NCBI RefSeq assembly: GCF_004193775.1
Contig: NC_041003.1
Coordinates: 23,862,685 to 23,926,684, forward strand
From: Glycine soja
Taxonomy: Eukaryota; Streptophyta; Magnoliopsida; Fabales; Fabaceae
Length of the DNA: 64,000 bases
Direction: 5' to 3'
Shown: one piece after another, positions 55,328 to 64,000 of the stretch
How the letters are laid out: every line of letters begins with the position of its first letter
Position numbering within the stretch: the first letter of the stretch is position 1
Notes under the pieces: generated by a model
The model's input: only the letters and a program-made list of their open reading frames with translations
The model's database searches: none
Told to the model about the DNA's origin: nothing
Position numbers and translations under genes: made by a program

Positions 55328-56746
55328 GCTGAAGGGGGCTGTTCTAAGGATCCCTGAGCCCCCTGGCTATGTATTTCAGCTGTTTTGGGTGAAAAAAATT
55401 GTTTCCGTGAAGAAAATCCAAGCCGAGGTGCTTCCGTAACGCTTCCGAGATGTTTCCGTAAGCAAATCCGTGAAGGTTTTCGTCCGTTCTTCATCGTTCT
55501 TCATCCGTTCTTCGTTCTTCAACGGGTAAGTTTTCGAATCCGAGACTTTTAATTCATTTCTTGTTTTTTTTAAGCTTTCCTCTTTATTTCGTTCATTTTC
55601 GATTTCTTTTCTTCCGTCTTTAACGCGCTTTTACTGTTTATTTAAGCCGTTTTCTCATCTAAATAATGATAAAATGAATTTCAACCGATCATTTGTGTTG
55701 TAATCTCATTTAATCACTTTTAAAATGAAATCTAACCGATCGTTCACGCTATAACCTCGGTTAAACCAAAAAAAGTAAAATAATAATAAAATAATCAAAA
55801 TATCTTGAAAAATAATAATAAAATAATCAAAATATCTTTGAATAAAATAAATTAAAAAAAATCAATCGGACGTTTTTCTTTGGAAGTTTCCTTGAATGAA
55901 TTGATTAATAACCAAAGTGAAACTAAGACTAAAATAGACTCACAAATCAAGTTTTGTCCGAAAATCACTAAAAACCGTTTTAAGGTCCAACGCCTTAAAC
56001 GGTCCTCTTTGCTTTTATCTGTTAACATGGACCGTTCAAAAGCATAAAATCAACATGTAACTTTACCGCTTTTGAAAGAACTACGTAGGTCTGAGTTCCT
56101 CATTGAGGATACGTAGGAGCAAAAGCCCCGCTTTTGTCGACCACCCCAAGAGATCGTTAATGGTCCAAATGCCTTAACGTTTCTCTCCTTTCAAAAACAA
56201 GAGGTCGTTAATGGTCCAACGCCTTAACGTTTCTCTCCTTTCAAAATCAAAAGACCGTTTAATGGTCCAACACCTTAAATGACCTTTTGTTCAATAAAAA
56301 CATATTTTGCAAAAAAGACAAAAACAACTTAACCAAACACTTTGTTCCGAAAGAACTACGTAGGTCTGATTTCCTCATCGCAATTGAGGAATACGTAGGA
56401 GCAAAGGGAAACACCCTTGTCGACCACAAAAAGGAAAAAATATAAAAAGGGTATAAAGGATATAAGAACATAAAAAGGGAACATAAAAAAATCAAAGTCA
56501 TGTTTGCACATTCGATTAAAGGCTGCCGTCCCTTGGGACGGACGTGTGGGGTGCTAATACCTTCCCCGTGCGTAAATACAACTCCCGAACCTTTCAACTT
56601 AAAAGTTCGTAGATCTCGTCTTTTCCGGTTTTTCCGACGTTTTCCTCGAATAAACGTTGGTGGCGACTCCGTGCGTATTCCTTTCGTGGAACACGCATCC
56701 CGCGAGTCACGCGTCGCCCTCCCGCCGAAGGGTAGGTTGCGACAGT

Positions 56747-56765
56747 TGGCGACTCCACTGGGGAC
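56747..56765 (+). other. Primer-binding site, tRNA-Arg type
   Basis: TGGCGACTCCACTGGGGAC two bases after the LTR end; this is the site typical of Ogre elements. Confidence 0.9.
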
Positions 56766-57317
56766 AGTTTTTAGAGAGTTAGGCCATTTAATCTTGTGCA
56801 AAATTTTGCCATGACTTATCCCTTTGTTAGTTTCCCTTCATTATGTTCTTGTGTGTATAAGCTCTTTATTGCTTTTAGTGCGTTTTAAAATGTATGCATG
56901 AGGTAAATATTTATTCATTTGATGCACACAAACACCAACACTATTTGCACACACTGTGAGTGAAAAAGGGCCCTATACCCGGGTTCGTGGGAACATAAGG
57001 AGTGGAGGTGAATCTGTGATCATGCTAGGTCTCCGACTTGCTTGATTACAGTGAACCCTCATCTAGAGCTTTTCTCTTTGAAAACTTATTGTTGCTAGTA
57101 GTCCCTACTGCTACAATATGTTCTTCAAAGAGGATAATACCTCTAGAAACCATCAAGAGAGATATGACTACCTTGGGGGTTATCACTAAAAGCCTAGTTA
57201 GCTCTCTCCCTTATAGGTCCTTTAAATAGGGGCACGGAGCAAACACGCTGCGTGCCATTTTTCACACTGCCATGCATAATTATCATATACCCTTTTGCTT
57301 ATATTTGTTTGTGAATA

Positions 57318-57735
57318 TTGTCGTACTATGTACATCCCCGTGTTGTGCCTTTCGCATATGCATCATGCGTGGGTTTCGTCTTTGATCCCCTCACTTTAGC
57401 AAACCGACAGAGGGTCCGTGTCGCCTTCTTAAAAAAACATACGTTGGGTGCCATGCTGCCCAAACGTTGTATCCAAGAAGGAAACAATTTCTCGGGCTCC
57501 CGTATTTGTAAATTGCATCTGTGTCATATGCATTTCTTCATGCATTCATCCATTCCACCCATGATAGATGTAGGAGTTTTGTTTCGCACTAGATTTTATT
57601 TCACTTTAGTAAAACAAGGGATCAAGTCAAAAGCCTTCGCTTAAAAAGAGGTTCTATCAAGTCAAAATCAAGAGCTTAGAGGTCACCAGTTTACGAAAGT
57701 TGGGGCAATTAATGGGTTAACTTCAACGGCAAGCC
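57318..57735 (+). repeat. Leader repeat 1, upstream of ORF1
   Basis: Shares ordered blocks with 59600-60330: GGTCCGTGTCGCCTTCTTAA, GGGTGCCATGCTGCCCAAACG, CGGGCTCCCGTATTTGTAAA, a run of CAT-rich sequence, GTTCTATCAAGTCAA and AAAGTTGGGGCAATTAATG. Strongly diverged direct repeats. Confidence 0.65.
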
Positions 57736-57748
57736 TTCCGCAAAGCCT

Positions 57749-59487
57749 ATGGTAAGCATTTGGGACCTAGCTAGGGTAGAAGTCTCCATGGAACCAATTG
57801 CCTCCCTCGCCCAGTATTATGGTCAGCCGTTGAGGTGCTTCATCTTTGGGGACTTCCAGCTATCACCAATGGTGGAAGAATTTGAAGAGATCCTAGGATG
57901 TCCTCTAGGGGGAAGGAAACCATACCTCTTCTCAGGGTTCTACCCCTCATTGGCCAGAATTTCTAAAAAAGTCCAAATCTCGGCGCAGGAATTAGACCGC
58001 CAAAGGCAAGTCGAAAATGGGGTGGTCGGAATACCGAGAAAATGTTTGGAGGTAAAAGCAAGAATCTTGGCAGATAAAGGCGAGTGGACCCCATTCATAG
58101 ATATTCTCACACTGTTGATTTTCGAGGGAGTCCTCTTTCCAAATGTGGATGGGTTGGTGGACCTGGCAGCGATCGACGTTTTTCTCGCCTATCATAACCA
58201 CAAGGAAAGTCCGGTTGTCGCTATGCTAGCCGACCTATATGACACCTTCGACCGAAGATGTGAAGAAAGCAATGCAAGGATTGTTTGCTGTACTCTAGCT
58301 CTCTATGTGGGGCTGGTTTCACACCTTTTTCTCCAAGAAGGTAGGCCCGTCTATCCGCTCAAGGTTACCGCTCGTGCGTCGAAAAAGGAAAGGCGAATTG
58401 GGACCAACTCTTGGCTAGCATGGGGGGCGTCTGTTAATTGGTTCCCTCGCTAGAAGGAAGGAAGAATCAAGATTCTATCTTCATGCGAAGGATATCCAAA
58501 TGTTCCCTTGATGGGAAAAAGGGGTTGTATTAATTATAATCCCGTCCTCGCCATAAGACAGCTTGGCTACCCCATGAGAGGAGTGCCATCAAACGAAAGC
58601 ATCACGCCTTTCATCGCACGGGGTTTTAGTGACCACAACGCGAGGGTACTCCAAGGAGTTTGCAAGGCATGGGATGCGGCGTGAAGAAAGGACAGAGAGC
58701 TTAGGGGAAGCAGTAATGGGATCATCGGCGGCTATCATAAGTGGCTGAGAGTCCGAACACAAGGATTGGATTGGCTCCCAAATCTAAAGACTGTGAGGGA
58801 CGATGAGGTTAAAGCTTCGGAAGAAAGTGATGAGGTACAAGCCCTAAAGGCAGAGCTTGAAAGAGCCCGAGTAGTCGAAGAGAAGTTCAAGTCCATAGCC
58901 ATCAAAGTCTGAAAAGAGTATGATGAACTAAGGGACGTCAATATGGCCACCGCTGATGCCTTGGAACGAGAAACCAAGAAGGCCCAAAAGGAAGAACACG
59001 TGCCAGCAAAGTTTTGAGGGGCTTTATAGGGCAGCAATAGTAAGCTCAAGCTCCGAAGAGGTGAAAGGAATCATCACGGGTCAAAGGCATGATCTTGAAG
59101 GACGAGCTAAAGGCTTACCTTAGGTCGAAAAGAAATTTGTCCCAACAGTTAAGCGAGACTGAAGGGAATATGTGGGTCGTCATCGATGAGTGCAAAGAGA
59201 AGCTAAATCTAGCGGCGACTCACGAGCAAAGGCTAGAGGATGAGTACGCCAAGATATTAGCAGAAAGGGAAGCAAGGGAAAGGGTAATTGATTCATGGCA
59301 CCAAGAGGCAACAATGTGGACGGACCGATTTACTCTTACTTTGAACAGGAGTCAAGAACTTCCCCGATTGCTAGCCAAGGCCAAAGCAATGGCGGACACC
59401 TACTCCGCCCCCAAGAAGATCCACGGACTTCTCAGCTATTGTCAACATATGATAGACTTAATGGACCATATGATTAGAAACCGCTAG
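57749..59487 (+). pseudogene. Ogre-like ORF1 with DUF7745-type domain and coiled-coil C-terminus
   Basis: From ATG at 57749 a 234-codon open stretch: LAQYYGQPLRCFIFGDFQLSPM, CPLGGRKPYLFSGFYPSLA, LILADKGEWTPFID-type block, LIFEGVLFPNVDGLVDLAAID and LALYVGLVSHLF, a pattern I recall as the plant mobile-element domain DUF7745. It stops at 58454. Homology continues (GYPNVPLMGKKGCINYNP, GVCKAWDAA) with stops at 58682, 58912 and 59015 and a frameshift, then a charged coiled coil (ALKAELERARVVEEKFKS; 59089-59487 ELKAYLRSKRNLSQQL). ORF1 before gag is a known Ogre/Tat feature; its function is unknown. Confidence 0.85.
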
Positions 59488-59599
59488 GAAGTTTGTATTG
59501 TCGCTCAGATCTTGACTAGTTATAACTTTTTGAATAAAATGAGTTTATCCCACGTTTTTACTCCAAAAATCAGTGCGAATCAAGTCACTCCCGCATTTT

Positions 59600-60330
59600 A
59601 TCTTTAGCATGCATTGTATGTTGGTCTCGTCCTTTGTCACGGGAAGCCGGAAGGTCCATATCACCTTCTTAATTGTACACATGGGGCACTGCGCCCCCAA
59701 ATGCACAAGTAAGAAGAGATAATTTTCCGGGCTCTCGTGTCCGTAAAATGCATTCATATCATGCATCGCATAAGCATCTCTTCATAACATCATAATGGAC
59801 ATATCCTGCATTTGTCCGTTATCATATTCCAGCCTCACATTTTGCATGAGTCATGGCATCATCATGCATATGCGTTCAACAAACTTTTTGATCTGCAAAA
59901 TTGCATACCATTTGTTTTCATGTTTGCTCATCCTTGCGTTTTCCTCTACAAAACAAAAACAAAAAAGGGGGAAGCGTGAAACTTCACACTACATTCTTAG
60001 TTTCATGTGTTAGGCGCCACGAGCCAACCATGTTGGGATCATAAACCCGTTTCACTTAAAAAAAAAAATAATTGAACATGGTACCTAATGCATGGTTAAC
60101 TAGGAAGTGGTGTTTCTTCGGGCATCTCAATTTCATAATTACATTTTCCGTGCATAAGCTTAAAGTATGCCCAAGTCATTCATCCCTATGAGATGTTGTT
60201 GAAGTATTGGCGATCAGAATTGCCATTCCTTGGATTATAGGGTTGAACCAAGCTCACGCTTTTACAAAAAGGTTCATCAAGTCAAGTTGAAATATGGAAG
60301 TAACCGTCTTGCAAAATTGGGGCAAAAGAT
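59600..60330 (+). repeat. Leader repeat 2, upstream of gag
   Basis: Diverged direct copy of 57318-57735: GGTCCATATCACCTTCTTAA, GGGGCACTGCGCCCCCAAATG, CGGGCTCTCGTGTCCGTAAA, GTTCATCAAGTCAAGTTGAA and AAAATTGGGGCAAAAGATG in the same order, plus insertions. No ORF. Confidence 0.65.
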
Positions 60331-60649
60331 GAATCGAGTCACATCACTGCTTCGTCTACTGCCAAACATATTTAGGATTATTGATGTCCTTGTTACTTCC
60401 AGTTTCACCTTGACAAAGATGTCATGGACCATGTTGAAAATCTAAATTGATTCAACCCCATATCTTGCGTAAAAATTCGCAATACTTCAACTGTACATCA
60501 TTCGCATGCATCCATGCTTTTCATTGGTTGCATTGCTCGTTGCATTCTTTCCTTGAAAAATAAAATAAAATGAAACTTAATCATTGTTATAAAAAAGAAA
60601 GGGACACGCTTTACGACGCCCTTACCGAACTCGTGCTAGAGCTAGAGTA

Positions 60650-62399
60650 ATGGGTGAAGTAGAGGAGATACAAGAGAAGATGAAGGCCGACATGGAGGCC
60701 ATTAAAGAGAAAATGGCCACAATGATGGAGGCCATGATGAGCGTGAAGAAGATAATGGAAGCCAATGCGGTTGCAATTGCCGCTACCAGCGTTGTTGCTA
60801 AGGTGAACCCGACGTCCCCATCCGGCCTCAAGCAAATGAATCATCCAACCTCAAATATGGTAGGCAAAGATTTAGGAAGTACGGGTGGCCCCCATGATGT
60901 GCAAATTCAAAACGAGCACGCCTTCCCGTCATATGGCTTGCCTCTCAACTATACGCCATCCAATGTGGCGTACACTCCCAATAAGAATGTCAATAACTCC
61001 ACTCCTATACCCATTGAAAGCCAGCAACCCCAAACTGATCATGCACATGTCTCTTAAACCGTGGAAGAGACCCATGAAATTCCCCATCACAATCTAGCCG
61101 ACTTCGAGCCTTGGCTCGGATATACCACTGAAGGGCAAGCAGTTGGTGGTATACCCCTACAAAACCCTTTGGAGGGCCCTCAGTATCACCCACAACTGCA
61201 CCTCTTGCATTCCACAGCGGTTAAAAACCCTCATGACTATGGCAGGAATGGGAAAGTTGGATCATCTAGAGGAAAGGCTCAGGGCCATTGAAGGAGGTGA
61301 AGATTATGCCTTTGCTAACCTAGAAGAGTTGTTCCTAATACCCAAACATGGTCATTCCCAAGTTCAAGGTGCCGAACTTTGGCAAGTACAAGGGGACTAC
61401 TCGCTCCAAGAACCATCTAAAGATGTACTGTCGGAAGATGGGGGCATACGCAAAAGATGAGAAACTGCTGATACATTTTTCCTGAGAAAGTCTTACTAGG
61501 ACAACTGTCGCCTGGTATACTAACTTAGGAACCTTCTTGAGTCCATTCTTGGAAGGACCTAATGGTTGCCTTCATTAGGCAGTGTCAGTACAATTCTGAT
61601 ATGGCTCCGGATAGGATGCAACTACAAAAAGTGTGCAAAAAGGGGGCACGAATCTTCCAAAGAATACGCCCAAAGATGGAGAGACTTGGCAACTCAAGTA
61701 GCACCCCCAAAAACAGAGAAAGAGATTATCACAATGATAGTAGACACGTGACCGGTGTTCTACTATGAAAAAAATGGTGGGCTACGCACCCTCAAAGCTT
61801 TGCGGATTTGGTCTTCGCCAGCAAAAAGATCGAAGTGGATCTGAAAAGAGGCAAATTTGATCGTCCTACTAGGACAACTGAGAAAATTGGGGCAAATGAA
61901 GAGGGTGAGAAAGAGGGAGAAACCCATGCTGTGACTGCCATTCCTATACGGCCAAGTTTCCCACCAACCCAACAATGTCATTACTCAGCCAATAACAAAC
62001 CTCCTCCTTACCCACCACCCAGTTATCCACAAAGGCCATCCCTAAATCAACCACAAAGTCTGTCTACCGCACTTCCAATGACGAAGACCACTTTTAGCAC
62101 AAACAAAAAAAAAACACCAACAAAAAGGAATTTTGCAGCAAAAAGCCTGTAGGGTTCACCCCAAATTCCGTTGTCATATGCTAAACTTGATCCCATATCT
62201 ACTTGATAATTCAATGGTAGCCATAACCCTAGCCAAGGTTCATCAACCTCCATTTCTCCGAGAATACGACTCGAACGCAACGTGTGCTTGTCACGGAGAA
62301 GCCCCGGGGCGTTCCATTGAGCATTGTAGGGCTCTGAAGCATAAGGTGCAAGGTCTAATTGATGCGGGCTGGCTGAAATTTGAGGAGAATTGCGTGTAA
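60650..62399 (+). pseudogene. Ogre-like gag, decayed
   Basis: N-terminal coiled coil from ATG 60650 (VEEIQEKMKADMEAIKEKMA), linker, TAA at 61055, PWLGYTTEGQAVGG-type region, then gag core in another frame (KLDHLEERLRAIEGGEDYAF from about 61253; FRQ-type capsid region 61560-61750 with EYAQRWRDLATQVAPP), another frameshift, EVDLKRGKFDRPT, a Pro-rich stretch (NNKPPPYPPPSYPQRP, 61985-62040) and a degraded zinc motif (CACHGEAPGRSIEHC, 62280-62325) with GLIDAGWLKFEEN at the end. At least four frame changes. No protease follows. Confidence 0.85.
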
Positions 62400-62882
62400 A
62401 TCCTGACATTGACAAGAGATGCCACACATGGGGCAATTTTGAAAGCTGTTGTTAGGTGTCCCTAATGACTCATCAGGGTTTCCAAGTTTATGCCATTATT
62501 GTAAACCACAGCTACAATGTTAAATGAAATGGATAAAGTTGATATCTTTGTCTCTCATCCTCTCACAAACGCATGTTTGCTTATTCAACTTTCATCGGAA
62601 TGTGGGTGCAAGCCATTGGTCTGTTTGCTCAAGCGACCTGCGCTCCTGAGTGTTGACTTCCAACACTGTTCAATCAGAGATTACTCGTCTTGCACGTTGG
62701 TGGGGGTGCCGTAAAAAAACGAGTAAAGTTCAAAACAAACAAGTTTCAAAATAAAATAAAATAAAAGTGTTCAAAAAGAAAAAAAAAAACATTTGATTGA
62801 CTGTGCTTTCAAGACGTTCATGTGACCTCATTTTATCATCCTGGAAAGTTTGTCTTTTTAGAGAGAAGTGAGTTATCAAGAA
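62400..62882 (+). other. Internal sequence of the Ogre-like element, unassigned
   Basis: Where protease would be expected there is no recognisable domain; an open stretch at 62517-62714 has no known motif. Confidence 0.4.
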
Positions 62883-62887
62883 TAGGA

Positions 62888-63698
62888 TGTTGGACAAATG
62901 GCCTCAGTTACCTTGAGAAGAAGAGGGGATTGAATTAAGATACGAATATTATTCCCCAATTAAACTTTCACTCTCTCTTTTCGGATTAACAATGCACATA
63001 GGGAAAACCCTTCCCTTGTGTTCAGGAATCCTCTACAACAAGAGACCCACGGTCTCTTAATCCCTTTTCAGAAATAAGAAGAAGAAATCTCTCTTAAAAG
63101 AGATAGATTGTACAATGAAGATCAATCAAAATTCCTTATTGAATATGCAAGTGGTTGACCAAAGAATCTTTTTGAGAGGATAAGACATTTCAGTTCAGAA
63201 AAACTCTCTTAATCTTTTGAGAGGATAAAACTTTTGGGCAATGAAAACTCTTTTTAATGGCCATTCATAAAAAATTTGAATAGATGTGACCCTTGGAAAT
63301 TATTTTCTGAAAATCCCCTCTGGTAATCGATTACAAGACTTGTGCAAACGATTACAAATTTTAAAATTTTCAAAAAAAAAAAAAAAAAAAACTGTTGGTA
63401 ATCAATTACCATCCATGTGTAATCGATTACACATTATAAATTTTGAGTTCAAATTTCTAGTGACTGTTATAAACATTTTCAGCTGCTGGTAATCGATTAC
63501 CAGAGAGCAAATCTCAATTTGAAATGATAGAATTCTTTGGTCAAACCTCTCGTTTTTCAATTTGGAAACTTCTTCCTAAAGATTCTAGAGATCAACTTGA
63601 TCATATATCTTGATTTTCTTGGATTCTTGTCTTGAATAAAACTTGGAAGCACTTGATCCTTTGGCATCATCAAAACATCAAAACATCTTGCTTCTACA
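62888..63698 (-). mobile_element. Solo Copia LTR
   Basis: Plus-strand TGTTGGACAAATGGCC...GCTTCTACA, 811 bp, so on the minus strand TGTAGAAGC...GTCCAACA. Flanks are TAGGA (62883-62887) and TAGGG (63699-63703), a target duplication with one mismatch. It has TGGTAATCGATTACCAG at about 63486-63502 and more degraded copies at 63310 and 63415; a poly(A) run at 63373-63391. Confidence 0.82.
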
Positions 63699-64000
63699 TA
63701 GGGGTCATTTGACTTAATCCATCAAAAAATCCTTCAACTATTTCTCGTCCTTGGAAAAATTCTTTTTGCAAGAATCAACTGCTTCTTTCATTCTTCCTCA
63801 CTACGAGGCTATGAAAACAAGACAATGATGGTTACCTCATAGCCCTACACTGGGGCAATGAAAGGCACCATGCATAAACCTCAAGCGAACCTAAGGGCAG
63901 ATTAGAAGTTCTCACCCAGTAGGTTCCCAGCTACAAGGTCATCACGAAAGGTAACGATTGGTACTTCAAAGCCTTACACTGGGGCAATAAGGGGCACCGT
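63699..64000 (+). other. Continuation of the Ogre-like element, with a repeated block
   Basis: CCTACACTGGGGCAATGAAAGGCACC at 63844-63869 recurs as a close variant at 63973-63998, 129 bp later, suggesting the start of a tandem repeat cut by the window edge. Confidence 0.5.

Larger units (their letters stand above)
54419..56744 (+). repeat. 5' LTR of a plus-strand Ogre-like element
   Basis: TGTCATACCC...GGTTGCGACA, 2326 bp, followed by a tRNA-Arg-type primer site. Inside: four 19-bp-spaced copies of AGCTCGCCTGGGCGAGCT (54869-54943) and two more near 55256-55291, TATA box TATAAAAAG (55319-55327), repeated CGTTCTTCATC units, GTAAGT donor at 55526-55531, AAGGTCCAACGCCTT-type repeats (55990-56280) and two CTACGTA hairpins (56081-56116, 56356-56398). 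It interrupts the minus-strand RT; candidate target duplication GCAGG (54414-54418), second copy expected beyond the window. Confidence 0.92.

Noticed and set aside
57749..58453. Host gene of the aminotransferase-like plant mobile domain type
   Set aside because: Lies between an Ogre-type primer site and an Ogre-type gag, with matching leader repeats; best explained as retrotransposon ORF1.
1..64000. Search for a bacterial-type defence, secretion or toxin system
   Set aside because: Sequence is plant repeat DNA: no operons, ribosome binding sites or prokaryotic families seen.

Overview
The window looks like plant heterochromatin, almost certainly from a legume and most probably a soybean (Glycine) pericentromeric region. 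No host gene was recognised. Nearly all of it is LTR-retrotransposon sequence in nested, solo-LTR, deleted or mutated form. The Glycine assignment is inference from family resemblance: Copia LTRs full of the palindrome TGGTAATCGATTACCA, Calypso/Athila-like gag with a tRNA-Asp-type primer site, and Ogre/Tat elements with a tRNA-Arg-type primer site and two RNase H domains.

Layout. 1-11.9 kb: a minus-strand Athila/Calypso-like element (LTR about 11.9-10.54 kb, primer site, decayed gag, long GCGCTTAGCGC-rich spacer, then an accessory ORF of the plant transposon domain family). A complete but defective 6.72-kb plus-strand Copia element (1668-8387, target duplication CTAAT) is inserted in its spacer. 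12.2-15.0 kb: Tekay/Del-like Gypsy gag-protease-RT-RNase H, plus strand, broken. 15.0-15.74 kb: a 64-bp minisatellite. 15.745-19.69 kb: a deleted Copia element with a solo Athila-like LTR (17073-18481, duplication CTTAG) inserted in gag. 20.0-22.4 kb: second accessory-ORF pseudogene and its 3' tail. 22.4-24.25 kb: minisatellite, a Copia LTR/primer-site fragment and a degenerate GCCGATGTCGGC repeat. 24.26-32.9 kb: a minus-strand SIRE-like Copia relic split by a 2.4-kb insertion and a solo LTR (29603-31204, duplication GACAT). 34.5-36.17 kb: Tat-type gag-protease relic. 36.2-40.3 kb: AT-rich DNA with one CACTA-type transposon end.

40.3-64 kb is an Ogre/Tat complex. A minus-strand 3' LTR (40330-42061) is followed by a second minus-strand element with LTR (42618-44487), 63/128-bp tandem repeats, accessory ORF (49128-47878) and a nearly open pol (54418-51235). 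That pol is cut inside RT by a plus-strand Ogre-like element (LTR 54419-56744, primer site, coiled-coil ORF1 with a DUF7745-type domain, decayed gag), which itself carries a solo Copia LTR (62888-63698) and runs past the window end.

All coding regions carry stops or frameshifts, so nothing here looks autonomous. The most interesting material is structural RNA/DNA potential: the Copia LTR leader holds two consecutive arrays of stem-loops in which the loop sequence is constant while the stems differ but remain self-complementary, with a compensatory change between copies. Other LTR families each carry their own recurring palindrome. An accessory ORF of unknown function recurs three times, in two or more Gypsy contexts.
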